Part shown: piece after piece, positions 23,451 through 32,367 of the stretch
How the letters are laid out: each line of letters begins with the position of its first letter
Numbering within the stretch: position 1 is the first letter of the stretch
Assembly (NCBI GenBank): GCA_964432985.1
Contig: CAYSPT010000024.1
Coordinates: 1 to 64,000 of the forward strand
Direction: 5' to 3'
DNA from: CAYSPT01 sp964432985
GTDB lineage: Bacteria; Muiribacteriota; CAYSPT01
Length of the DNA stretch: 64,000 nucleotides
Made by a program: the position numbers and the translations under genes
Notes under the pieces: model-generated
Told to the model about the DNA's origin: nothing
The model's database searches: none
Seen by the model: only the letters and a program-made list of their open reading frames with translations

Positions 23451-25724
23451 TCAAACCTTATCTTCGTCAGCCTGCGTTTCCTTGCCTGAACCTTTCTTTT
23501 TGTGTCCGGTTTTCCGGCTGCTGGCGTATTTGCATTTGGGATACTTTTCACACCCGTAGAACCGTTTTCCACGGCGACTGTACTTCACCATCAGGCGGCC
23601 GCCACAGTCCGGACATTCACCCTCGACATACTGGATGATTTTCTTCGTTCCCTTGCACTTCGGGTAGTTGGAGCAGGACAGGAACGGCCCAAACCGCCCC
23701 TGGCGTTTGATCATGGTTCCCTGGCACTCGGGACACTGGGGCAGTTCGCCCGTTTCCTCGTCTGGGCCCGCTGGGGTGGAGGGATCTTCCAAATCTACCT
23801 TTCCCTTAATTGCGATGGCAAGCTTCTTGTCCTGTAGATTCTCGATGGAAAGGTGGTCAAGCAGGCTGAATCCGTCGGGAAGATTCATGGTCCCGTTGCA
23901 TTTCGGATAGTTGGAGCAGGTAAGGAACTCCCCGTTACGTCCGAATTGCAGCAGCATGGTGTGCCCGCACGCCTGGCAGTCGACGTCGGTTTCGATACGC
24001 ACCTTTTCCATGTTCTTCTCCGCTTCTTTAAGCTTCTTGGAAAAATTAGCATAGAAGTTGGACACGATATCCTGCCAGTGCGTGCTCCCGTCTTCGACAC
24101 CGTCGAGATTTTCCTCCATGAGAGCGGTGAAATCGACATTTATCAGATCGGGGAAATGAACGGTCACTTTATCGTTGACCACCATGCCCAGGTCTGTCGG
24201 CTTGATCTTTTTCTTTTCAATTACTGCATATTTTCGATTTTTCAACGTACCGATGATGCTGGCGTAGGTGGACGGACGGCCGATACCCTGTTTTTCAAGT
24301 TCCTTAACCAGGGATCCCTCGGTGAAACGGGGAGGTGGCTGGGTAAAGCACTGCTCGGTGCCCACCGACTCCAGCTGCAGTGTCATCCCTTTTTCGAGCC
24401 TGGGCAGTGAAGGTCTTACCCCAAATTCTGAGTGACGGGATTTTGGTACGGCGGCCAGAAAACCGGGGAACAGCAGTTCGGTCCCCTGCGCGGTGAGCAC
24501 CATCCCATCAGCCCCAACCTTGACTTCCTGACTGGCCATGCGGGACGGCTGCATCTGGCTGGCCACAAACCGGTCGAATATAAGCCGATACAATTTCAAC
24601 TCGTCGGGTCTCAGGTAGGGAGCGGCCTCGTCGGGAGAAATGGCCAGGTTGGTCGGACGTATGGCTTCGTGAGCATCCTCTACCCGACCGGACTTGCCGC
24701 CCCGGGTTTTCACCTTGCGCGGATGTTTCAAGGCATATTCTTTACCATACTGACTGGTAATGTGGTCCTGTGCCTGTGCAAATGCCTCTTTTTCTATTCT
24801 GAACGAGTCGGTCCTGATATAGGTAACCAGACCCACGGTTCCGAAGTCCCCGATGGCGCGCCCCTCGTACAGTCCCTGTGCCAGGGACATGGTCTTCTTG
24901 ACCGGGAACCCGTGTCTCCTGAACGAATCCTGCTGCATGGTACTGGTCACGAAGGGCAGCGGCGCATAACGGCTCGCTTTCTTGACCTTAAAAGCGTCAA
25001 CGGTAAAAACGGCGTTTTCCAGGCGCTGCTTGATACCCATCGCCGTTTTCTCGTCGGTGATCTTGTTTTTGCCGTCATACTCGGTGAGTTTGACTTTGAA
25101 AGCCGCGGGAGGTTCGTCCCCGTTCAGGAGGTCGGCGGTGATGTTCCAGTATTCCTCCGTGATGAAGGTGAGACGGATCTTCTCTCGCTCGCACACCAGC
25201 AGCAAGGCAACCGACTGGACCCTCCCGGCTGACAGCCCCCGTTTGATCTTTTTCCACAGCAGCGGGCTGAGCTGGTACCCCATCAGCCGATCGAGAATCC
25301 GACGTGACTGCTGGGCGAACACCAGATCCATGTCAATGGGATGCGGTTTTTCCAGGGCCTTGAACACGGCGTCCCGGGTGATAGCGTTGAAGGTTATGCG
25401 ACAGGGGGAAGCGGGATCGATCCCCAGAAGCTCTGCCAGGTGCCAGGATATCGCTTCTCCTTCCCGGTCGGGGTCGGGTGCGAGAAAAACCTTTTCCGCC
25501 TGGTCGACGGCCTTCTTGAGATCCTTGATTACCTTGCTCTTTCCCCTCACCTGGATATATTCAGGGGCGAACCCTTTTTTTATATCGATCCCGAGTTTCC
25601 GTTCGGGAAGGTCGCGAATATGACCCACAGATGCCTTTATGTTGTAATTCTTTCCCAGAAATTGCTTGATCGTTTTTATCTTGTTGGGAGACTCGACAAT
25701 GATTAATGTCTTTTCGCCTTGCAC
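23451..25724 (-). CDS. topA: DNA topoisomerase I
   Basis: Type IA topoisomerase that relaxes negative supercoils. The TOPRIM domain opens with EKTLIIVESPNKIKTIKQFLG and has the DPDREGEAISWHLAELLG acidic motif. The catalytic tyrosine is in GLVTYIRTDSFRI (about residue 300). Three C-terminal Cys4 zinc ribbons (CQACGHTM...CSNYPKC, CPECQGTM...CSNYPKC, CPDCGGRL...CEKYPKC) end the protein with a Lys-rich tail. The start chosen is GTG at 25724 (VQGEKTLIIVES), with AAGGTGG nine bases upstream. A longer ORF to 25811 adds 29 residues without family resemblance. Confidence 0.96.
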   Translation of the reverse strand: MQGEKTLIIVESPNKIKTIKQFLGKNYNIKASVGHIRDLPERKLGIDIKKGFAPEYIQVRGKSKVIKDLKKAVDQAEKVFLAPDPDREGEAISWHLAELLGIDPASPCRITFNAITRDAVFKALEKPHPIDMDLVFAQQSRRILDRLMGYQLSPLLWKKIKRGLSAGRVQSVALLLVCEREKIRLTFITEEYWNITADLLNGDEPPAAFKVKLTEYDGKNKITDEKTAMGIKQRLENAVFTVDAFKVKKASRYAPLPFVTSTMQQDSFRRHGFPVKKTMSLAQGLYEGRAIGDFGTVGLVTYIRTDSFRIEKEAFAQAQDHITSQYGKEYALKHPRKVKTRGGKSGRVEDAHEAIRPTNLAISPDEAAPYLRPDELKLYRLIFDRFVASQMQPSRMASQEVKVGADGMVLTAQGTELLFPGFLAAVPKSRHSEFGVRPSLPRLEKGMTLQLESVGTEQCFTQPPPRFTEGSLVKELEKQGIGRPSTYASIIGTLKNRKYAVIEKKKIKPTDLGMVVNDKVTVHFPDLINVDFTALMEENLDGVEDGSTHWQDIVSNFYANFSKKLKEAEKNMEKVRIETDVDCQACGHTMLLQFGRNGEFLTCSNYPKCNGTMNLPDGFSLLDHLSIENLQDKKLAIAIKGKVDLEDPSTPAGPDEETGELPQCPECQGTMIKRQGRFGPFLSCSNYPKCKGTKKIIQYVEGECPDCGGRLMVKYSRRGKRFYGCEKYPKCKYASSRKTGHKKKGSGKETQADEDKV

Positions 25725-25744
25725 GTGATATTTCCACCTTAATG

Positions 25745-25758
25745 TTTTAAGCTTAAAA
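25745..25758. promoter_or_regulatory. 14-bp palindrome upstream of topA
   Basis: Perfect palindrome TTTTAAGCTTAAAA about 20 bases upstream of the topA GTG, in an AT-rich leader. It could be an operator, but nothing else supports this. Confidence 0.3.
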
Positions 25759-25979
25759 TAAGCAGTAGACTTTCTATTACAGTCAGGGAACAGATACTCC
25801 GGTGCGACCAATGCATCCGGCAGCGGTCTGATATAGTTCCGCCAATGTTAATACACATCATTGTCAGGTTGCAAGTTAGACCTGAATATTATTTTGTTGA
25901 TAAGCCTTGATGAGCAAGCGAATTGCAGAGCAACGCCTTTTGCACAGCAAGGAGAATAGAAAGGGCTGAGATTAACCAT

Positions 25980-27083
25980 CTACTCTGATTTTCTATAGAA
26001 AAGTCCCCGGTTAGTCTTACCAATAAAGCCCTTCAGTTCCAATATGACCAGGCTTCGCTGGATCTGGGCGGCAGACAGACCGCTTGAGCAGGTGATATCT
26101 TCGGAATTGCTTCCATCTTCCCCTATCGCTTCCAGAACGGCCCGCTCGTCCCCCTGTAGCGCGTCTGGCTGGATTTCCCGCGCCGCGGCGGCCGAACCGG
26201 GCACACCGAGATCTTCCAGGATGTCTTCGGGTCCGGTAATCAGTTTGGCACTTCCTTCTTTTATCAGGAGATTCGGCCCTTTGCTTCCACGGTCGCCGAC
26301 ACGACCCGGAACGGCGAAAACATCGCGCCCTTCCTCTAAAGCCATCCGGGCCGTAATGAGAGATCCGGATTTTTCTCCCCCTTCTACCACGATGCACCCG
26401 CGGGACATGCCGGAGATGATCCTGTTGCGCCGGGGGAAATGAGCGGGATACGGTCTGGTTCCCGGAGGGAATTCGCTGATGACCGCACCCTGTTTTTGTA
26501 TTTTTTCAAACAGGTCCCGCTTCGAGGAAGGATAACACCTGTCCAGCCCGCAACCCAGTACCGCCACGGTGCGTCCGCCGTTCTTAAGCGCCGCCTCGTG
26601 CGCTTCGCAGTCTACTCCCAGGGCCATCCCGCTGACCACGCACCACCCGGCACGGGAAAGTGCGCCGGATAAGACAGCCGACCATTTGAGACCGTAGGGT
26701 GTCGGTTTCCTGGTGCCTACCACGGCCAGCGTATCCACCAGGTCGCTCTCCAGCGTGCCCAGAACAAACAGACCAAAGGGAGGATCGTGAATTTCTTCGA
26801 GAAGCGGCGGATAGTTCCTGTCACCGGGAACGGTAAATGTGATTCCCAGAGACCGGCACTCGTCAGTTATGCGGAAGGGATCGACAGCGTTTCTGATCTT
26901 CACGAACTGCTCTGCAAAACGAGGAGAAACACCGTTTTTTGCCAGGTCAACAGCCGTGCTCTTCCAGGCCTGCTCCGCACTGCCTGCGCGGGACAGCACC
27001 TGGGCCGCGCAACGATAACTCTTACATGATACAGCTACCATGGCCGCGCAATAATCACGTTCGGTCAGCGCAGGGGCAGCCAT
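25980..27083 (-). CDS. dprA: DNA processing protein DprA (Smf)
   Basis: Loads RecA on incoming single-stranded DNA during natural transformation and is also widespread in non-competent species. The extended Rossmann fold is seen as LAVVGTRKPTPYGLKWSAVLSGAL, WCVVSGMALGVDCEAHEAALKNGGRTVAVLGCGLDRCYP, PRRNRIISGMSRGCIVVEGGEKSGSLITARMALEEGRDVFAVPG and KGPNLLIKEGSAKLI. A C-terminal winged-helix (DML1-like) domain is at about 300-365. Its ATG directly follows the TAG of the HEAT-repeat gene, so the two are coupled. dprA-topA adjacency matches Bacillus smf-topA. Confidence 0.95.
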   Translation of the reverse strand: MAAPALTERDYCAAMVAVSCKSYRCAAQVLSRAGSAEQAWKSTAVDLAKNGVSPRFAEQFVKIRNAVDPFRITDECRSLGITFTVPGDRNYPPLLEEIHDPPFGLFVLGTLESDLVDTLAVVGTRKPTPYGLKWSAVLSGALSRAGWCVVSGMALGVDCEAHEAALKNGGRTVAVLGCGLDRCYPSSKRDLFEKIQKQGAVISEFPPGTRPYPAHFPRRNRIISGMSRGCIVVEGGEKSGSLITARMALEEGRDVFAVPGRVGDRGSKGPNLLIKEGSAKLITGPEDILEDLGVPGSAAAAREIQPDALQGDERAVLEAIGEDGSNSEDITCSSGLSAAQIQRSLVILELKGFIGKTNRGLFYRKSE

Positions 27084-28940
27084 CTAGAAACCCAACCCGA
27101 ACTCGCTGCCGGTTTGTATGGCCCGGATGATCTTGATAAGCCACATCCGGACGCTTTCATCAGGTTCGGCTTCCAGGGCGTCGTTAAGGCGTCCGGATAT
27201 GATCTCGCCCATTTCAATCAGCTCTTTAGCCGCTTCTTGTGCTACTGCCGGGTCCAGGGAACGCAGCCTGGTCAAGGCCGGCTCGGCATCGACAATCCCC
27301 AGTTTTCGCAGTTCAACAGCTATTTCTTTCCTCAGGGCGGGGAGGGCGGATTCCTGCTTTTTCTTGAGCTCATCCAGGGCATTAAGCTTGATCAGTGATT
27401 CCATCGCCAGTTTCCGGACCCAATCGCTGCCGTCGTGGAGCGCCTGCAACAGCGGACCGACAGCCTGTGAATCATCCAGTTCCCCGAGAGCAAACGCGGT
27501 GAAAAACCGCATGTCTTCATTGCCGAGACGGAGTATTTCGAGCAGCCGCTCGATGATCTCACTTTTTAGTTTTTTCAGGACCCGCAGAACCCAGTACGAA
27601 ATGTCCGGGTTCGCATTCTGAATATTCTGGATGAGCTCATCAAGGATACTTCCCCCGAGCTTCTCCAGGCTGGCTGCCGCGGCGAACCTTACCGACCACT
27701 GCTTGTCTCCCAGAGCCATGATCAACGGACCGGCCAGGTCCGCCATCCTCAGCTCACCCAGGGCGGTGGCAGCCCATTTGCGCTTCAGCGGGTTCTCGCT
27801 GTTCAACGCTTCAAGCAACGGTTCCCTGGCCTTTTCCCCCAGTCTTCCCAACGCCTTGGTGGCATGGAACGCCACCAACTGGTCTTTGTGCTTAAGGGCC
27901 TGCTCCAATGGCTCCACCACTTCGTCCCCAATTCTAAGCAGCGAGTTGACAGCCGCCGCCCTGACAGCCAGAGAAGCATCACCCAGACGTTCCATCAGCA
28001 TCTCGATGTATTTGACTTCTTTCGAGGTAAGCGTGAGGTACTCGGTAGAAAACAGCCGTACCTCCCGGTTCTGGTGAGAGAGAAAACGGCAGAGGGTCTC
28101 GCTGCCGGACCCGGGAATTTCTCCCAGTGTTTTCAAACTCCAGTATCGTACATCGGGATTCGGATCTTCCACGCAATCCACCATACGCTGCAGAACAGAG
28201 TCACCCATCTTTACCAGGGACTCCGACGCCTGGCGGCGTACCGTCCACACCGGATCCTTGAATCCCTGTACCAGACACTCTATCACCTCAGGTCCCCGGT
28301 ACTCTCCCAGGATGTCGGCGATAATCATTCTCTTGACCGGAGGGTCACCCGGAAACGCCTGGATCAGATCGTGGGGAGCAGGCAGTTTGAGTTTTTTCAG
28401 CACCACGTGGGTCCAGTACACCATGTCCTCGTTGTCCGACTTTAGTGATTCGATAAGGAACGGGATGGTGCTGGCCCCGATACCGGCCAGCCCCTCGGCG
28501 CTCTTTTTACGTATTTCGAAATCCGTACTGGAAAGGTTGGCAATGAGAAACCGTATACCCCCGTTGTCACCCAGGTGACCGAGGGCAACGGAAATACCCA
28601 GCTTAACGTCATCCGACTCCTCGGACTGCAGCTTCTGTGACAGCACGGCACCGGATTCCGGTAATCTGATTTTTCCAAGGGTTTGAACCACCCAGATCCT
28701 GACATCATCGTTGGGGTGATCGATGGAAGCGTGAAGTGCGGAGACGGCCGGGCCGCCAATGGTAACCAGAGCGTCCGAAGCAAGCCGTCGTACCAGCCAG
28801 TGATAATTTGAAAAACAAGAGATGAGAGCCGGAACAGAATCCTCTTTCACGGTCCGGGTGAGCTTTTTTATTGCTTCGATTGCTGTCAACCTGTCCGGAG
28901 ATCTCAGCTGTATTTCCAGGGATTCGAGGGGTTCGGTCAC
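27084..28940 (-). CDS. HEAT-repeat protein (PBS-lyase-type repeats)
   Basis: Soluble alpha-solenoid of 618 residues without signal peptide or membrane helix. About 15-18 HEAT repeats of about 31 residues are visible, with the recurrent pattern W-V-R-x-x-A-x-x-S-L-x-x-x-G (WLVRRLASDALVTIGG, WTVRRQASESLVKMGD, WSVRFAAAASLEKLGG, DWVRKLAMESLIKLN). The family provides protein-binding scaffolds; no catalytic residues are seen and the partner is unknown. Translation starts at GTG 28940 and the stop abuts dprA. The same plan occurs in phycobilin lyases and in many uncharacterised bacterial scaffolds, so no more specific role is claimed. Confidence 0.88.
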   Translation of the reverse strand: MTEPLESLEIQLRSPDRLTAIEAIKKLTRTVKEDSVPALISCFSNYHWLVRRLASDALVTIGGPAVSALHASIDHPNDDVRIWVVQTLGKIRLPESGAVLSQKLQSEESDDVKLGISVALGHLGDNGGIRFLIANLSSTDFEIRKKSAEGLAGIGASTIPFLIESLKSDNEDMVYWTHVVLKKLKLPAPHDLIQAFPGDPPVKRMIIADILGEYRGPEVIECLVQGFKDPVWTVRRQASESLVKMGDSVLQRMVDCVEDPNPDVRYWSLKTLGEIPGSGSETLCRFLSHQNREVRLFSTEYLTLTSKEVKYIEMLMERLGDASLAVRAAAVNSLLRIGDEVVEPLEQALKHKDQLVAFHATKALGRLGEKAREPLLEALNSENPLKRKWAATALGELRMADLAGPLIMALGDKQWSVRFAAAASLEKLGGSILDELIQNIQNANPDISYWVLRVLKKLKSEIIERLLEILRLGNEDMRFFTAFALGELDDSQAVGPLLQALHDGSDWVRKLAMESLIKLNALDELKKKQESALPALRKEIAVELRKLGIVDAEPALTRLRSLDPAVAQEAAKELIEMGEIISGRLNDALEAEPDESVRMWLIKIIRAIQTGSEFGLGF

Positions 28941-29017
28941 GTCTGGTTCACCTCTTCATCAAACCATATTCAGCGCGCAACTCAGCGTGCACATTCCATA
29001 TAATCTGAAGACATTTG

Positions 29018-30268
29018 CTATTCACGCTCAACATATTCCGGGGTTATCCCGACCGGCAGCGGTACCACGGTTATCTCCACCGTCTTGCCGGCACCTTCAA
29101 GCACTACCACTTCTTTGGGCAGCCGCCATCCAGCGACCACCCTGTACGTTCCTTCTTTGTTCGGGACTTCCGCTTCAGGAAACACATCATCCAGCTTCAT
29201 CTGTTCCAGCTTCACCATGGGCCCCGTGAGAATCACCGACAGGTTCGGCGGAGATGATGTGACCGCAAAACCGTCCCCGGGTCCTTTGACCAGCACCTGG
29301 CGGTCCATCACTTCCCTGGTTGCCAACAACCGCTCGATATCGACACGGACATTGACCACCCGTGAACCGAGAAGTTCGTATTCACCTTCCGGGAGGATTA
29401 TCTCCACCGGGATCGTCGTGCTGCGGACCAGCGACGATATGTTGACCGGACCGACGGTGATTTGTTCCAGCTTGTCCAATTCCAACGGGGGCGCTTCGAC
29501 ATTTATCAACTCGGGGCTGACGATAACCTCGGAAACACTGTGCCCCCGGGGTGACTCTCCTTCAAGTACTACTTCCAGGGGGACTGCCTTTCTTTTCCAG
29601 GGCTTTATTCCGACTCTTACCTCGACACTGTCCGGATCGGCAACGATATCGGTGATCTCCTCCAGATTCTCGTCAAGGAGCCGCACCCTTTGTTTCTTCT
29701 GGATGTCACCAGTAGCTTTCGTTACATCGATGGCCACAGACACATGAAGCAAGCGGCGAAGTTTTTCCATGGGGCCGTACACCTTGACGATATCGGGACT
29801 GATGACCGGTTCGTCCTGCACGTATTTCCTGGCGGGGCTGCCCAGGAGACTGAATTTGACAGGAAGTTCTCTCATCCCCATTTTTACAAGCCGGATCTTG
29901 ACTGCAGAGGGGTTGACGCGAAGCACCCTGATATCGGTGTCCGTCAACCTGGTGTAATTGATTTTTTGGGTATGAAATCCGGCGCTCAATCCGTTCACAT
30001 CCAGGGTGACCTCGAGAGGATTCAACGGGCCGTTGAAAGCTTTCAACACTTCCATACGCCGCCCCGAAACCGTGACTTTAATCCGCGAGGGAACGCCCTC
30101 TACCCGCATGATCTTTTCGGGAACGTTCATGACCCTGATCGTACGGTCAAATGTCCTCTCAACTGTCGGGTTTACCGCGATGTTCACGTAATACCACACC
30201 ACGATGGCCAGCAGCAGGGAGAACAGTTTCAAGCCGAAATTCTTAACAAAAAAGTCTTTCAGGGCCAT
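29018..30268 (-). CDS. cdaR: YbbR-domain regulator of the diadenylate cyclase (CdaR)
   Basis: Membrane-anchored extracytoplasmic protein that regulates CdaA. One N-terminal helix (FGLKLFSLLLAIVVWYYVNIAV) is followed by four YbbR beta repeats at about 45-125, 130-215, 220-300 and 310-395, with typical openings such as RTIRVMNVPEKIMRVEGVPSRIKVTVSGRR, ELPVKFSLLGSPA and AVPLEVVLEGESPRG. It starts on the A of the cdaA stop (TGATG). cdaA-cdaR is the conserved pair; the third partner gene glmM is not in this window. Confidence 0.93.
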   Translation of the reverse strand: MALKDFFVKNFGLKLFSLLLAIVVWYYVNIAVNPTVERTFDRTIRVMNVPEKIMRVEGVPSRIKVTVSGRRMEVLKAFNGPLNPLEVTLDVNGLSAGFHTQKINYTRLTDTDIRVLRVNPSAVKIRLVKMGMRELPVKFSLLGSPARKYVQDEPVISPDIVKVYGPMEKLRRLLHVSVAIDVTKATGDIQKKQRVRLLDENLEEITDIVADPDSVEVRVGIKPWKRKAVPLEVVLEGESPRGHSVSEVIVSPELINVEAPPLELDKLEQITVGPVNISSLVRSTTIPVEIILPEGEYELLGSRVVNVRVDIERLLATREVMDRQVLVKGPGDGFAVTSSPPNLSVILTGPMVKLEQMKLDDVFPEAEVPNKEGTYRVVAGWRLPKEVVVLEGAGKTVEITVVPLPVGITPEYVERE

Positions 30269-31131
30269 CAGGCGCTCTCCTCCTTCCCGCTGACCATTGC
30301 AGATCCGCTGACCGATGCAGATCCGCTGACTGATGCGGACTTTTCGCGGCGGTAATTCAACCGGTACATGCGGTACAGCAGCCGGGTGAGCGTTTCGATG
30401 TCGAGATCACGCGTCATCTTGCCGTTGAACATCAATGATATGCAGCCGGTCTCTTCGGAGACAACCACCGCCAGGGCATCGGAAATTTCCGTAATTCCCA
30501 CAGCGGCCCGGTGCCGGGTTCCGAGTGTTTTTTCGAAGGTGGGATTCTCACTCAGGGGGAGGATGCAGCTGGTCGCTTCGATCAAATCCTCGCGGATGAT
30601 GATGGCTCCATCGTGCAGCGGTGTGTTCGGATGGAAAATAGTTTCGATTAGCTCCGCCATCAAACGGCTGTGCACCTGCACGCCGGTTTGGATAAAATCC
30701 TCCAGTCCCGTTTCACGCTCCAGCACGATAATAGCCCCCACCCGGCGGCGGGACAGGGAGTTTACCGCCCGGCCGATCTGCTTTACCACCCGGCGTACAT
30801 CTTCCTCTTTGAATCCCATCAAGTGGCGGCCGAAAACCCATCCCCGTCCGAATTCTTCAAGTGCCTTGCGAAGCTCCGGCTGCAGAATGACCACCAGAGC
30901 AATGATACCTACCGGCAGTATACTGCTGAGCAGCCAGCTTATAGCAGTGAGTTGAACCCAGGGAGCGATAAAGATGGGGGCGAACAACACACCGAGACCG
31001 ATGATTATCCTGAGTGATCTGGTGCCCCGTATCAGCAGAGCCAGCTGGTAGAAAATAGCAGCCATGATGAAGACATCGATCCAGTCGGTCGGGGAATAGA
31101 TCGCGTCTTTGACCAGCAGCTGGACCTCCAC
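30268..31131 (-). CDS. cdaA: Diadenylate cyclase CdaA (c-di-AMP synthase)
   Basis: Makes cyclic di-AMP from two ATP. Three N-terminal membrane helices (about 18-85) precede the DAC domain, which holds the catalytic LHDGAIII (Asp about 170) and GTRHRAAVGITE (about 205) motifs plus VGAIIVLERETGLEDFIQTGV. The C-terminus carries an odd repetitive tail (SASVSG hexapeptides) encoded by three 18-bp tandem units just before the stop. It overlaps cdaR by one base. c-di-AMP usually controls potassium/osmolyte transport and cell-wall balance. Confidence 0.96.
   Translation of the reverse strand: MEVQLLVKDAIYSPTDWIDVFIMAAIFYQLALLIRGTRSLRIIIGLGVLFAPIFIAPWVQLTAISWLLSSILPVGIIALVVILQPELRKALEEFGRGWVFGRHLMGFKEEDVRRVVKQIGRAVNSLSRRRVGAIIVLERETGLEDFIQTGVQVHSRLMAELIETIFHPNTPLHDGAIIIREDLIEATSCILPLSENPTFEKTLGTRHRAAVGITEISDALAVVVSEETGCISLMFNGKMTRDLDIETLTRLLYRMYRLNYRREKSASVSGSASVSGSAMVSGKEESA
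30288..30341 (-). repeat. 18-bp tandem repeat at the 3' end of cdaA
   Basis: Three units (30288-30305, 30306-30323, 30324-30341), consensus CGCTGACCGATGCAGATC, encoding SASVSG copies at the C-terminus of CdaA. Units 1 and 2 differ at one base; unit 3 is more diverged. Confidence 0.92.
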
Positions 31132-31220
31132 TGTTTTTTCCTTTCCCTACTACCTTTAACGATACTCCCGGGCCGATAGCTTTCGTCGATTTCAAAGCGA
31201 CACCGGGACGGTGCTACAAA

Positions 31221-32135
31221 TTATATATCATTTACCATCTCAATCGGACCAGAATTATTTCTTTGCATGATGCCGCAGTCCTCCAGGATGAAACGAAGCT
31301 TCCGTTTGTTGGCTTCCCCCATCGTCCACAAGGGCTGCCGGAACTCTTCTTCGATCATGCCCATGAATCCCAGGGCCGTTTTGACCGGAATGGGATTTGT
31401 TTCCAGGAACATAGCCCGGGATAGGGGGAGAAGCTGGTAATGCATCGACCTGGCTCCTTCGATTTCGCCCTCGGTGTACCAGGTGTACAACTTCGCCATT
31501 TTACCGGGAGCAACATTTGCCACCACCGAAATGACTCCCTCCCCGCCCACGGCCAGGGTGGGCAGGACCAGAAAATCATCACCGGAAAGCATGGTGAGAG
31601 CATCGCCGCATATTCTGATTATTTCGCTGATCTGCACCAGGTCGCCGCTGGCTTCCTTGAGCGCCACAATATTTTCGATTTCACTCAACCGGATGGCCGT
31701 GTCCGCTTCCAGGTTGATGGATGTGCGTCCAGGAACGTTGTACAGAATGATGGGAATGTCCACCGCTTCGGCCACAGTGCGGTAATGCTGGTACAGGCCC
31801 TCCTGGGTCGGCTTGTTGTAGTAAGGTGTGACTATCAGCGCCCCGTCGCACCCGATGTCTTTGGCCATCCTGGTCAACTCGACCGTCTGGGAGGTGCAGT
31901 TCTTGCCGGTCCCCAGTATCACCGGTATCTTTCCGTCGACTTCCGACATGACGATCTCACCAACAAGTTTTGTCTCCTCGAAACTCAAGGTGGCCCCTTC
32001 ACCTGTCGTCCCGCAGGCGACGATACCATGCGTGCCCGCTTCCAGGTGAAAACGGACCAGTCCGCGAAGCGCTTCCCGGTGAATCCGGCCTTCTTTAAAC
32101 GGTGTAACTATAGCTACATTGGAACCTCGAAACAT
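31221..32135 (-). CDS. dapA: 4-hydroxy-tetrahydrodipicolinate synthase
   Basis: Condenses pyruvate with aspartate semialdehyde, the first committed step toward lysine and meso-diaminopimelate. Schiff-base Lys is in IVALKEASGD (about 160), the catalytic Tyr in IILYNVPGRT (about 132), the Thr-Thr pair in ACGTTGEGATLS (about 43), and SGDDFLVLPTLAVGGEGVISVVANV is typical. About 304 residues. The start chosen is ATG at 32135 (MFRGSNVAIVTPF), with AGGGAG ten bases upstream. The extra 78 codons of the longer ORF do not resemble DapA. It is the first gene of the minus-strand block and is divergent from the membrane-protein gene. Confidence 0.95.
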   Translation of the reverse strand: MFRGSNVAIVTPFKEGRIHREALRGLVRFHLEAGTHGIVACGTTGEGATLSFEETKLVGEIVMSEVDGKIPVILGTGKNCTSQTVELTRMAKDIGCDGALIVTPYYNKPTQEGLYQHYRTVAEAVDIPIILYNVPGRTSINLEADTAIRLSEIENIVALKEASGDLVQISEIIRICGDALTMLSGDDFLVLPTLAVGGEGVISVVANVAPGKMAKLYTWYTEGEIEGARSMHYQLLPLSRAMFLETNPIPVKTALGFMGMIEEEFRQPLWTMGEANKRKLRFILEDCGIMQRNNSGPIEMVNDI

Positions 32136-32331
32136 GCGTAAATCACTCCCTGTAATTGTAAACCGGGTTACTAATCCTGAAAATGCAGTAAGCATCAACA
32201 TTTTCCGGATTAACAGGAGCATGCAGAAACTTTGCGTCCTGCTTATGTATAGATCAATATACCGGAGGTCCTGAAACGTGTCAACCGCCGCCGTGGGGTC
32301 ATACGTTTGTAGTAACCGGGAAGAAGTACGG

Positions 32332-32337
32332 TATAAT
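32332..32337 (+). promoter_or_regulatory. Possible -10 box upstream of the first polytopic protein
   Basis: Perfect TATAAT at 32332-32337 with a weak TTGTAG 19 bases upstream, 31 bases before the ATG at 32368. Position is right but the -35 is poor and the spacer long. Confidence 0.35.
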
Positions 32338-32367
32338 TGTTCGGACGAATGTGAAGGATTGGACACC

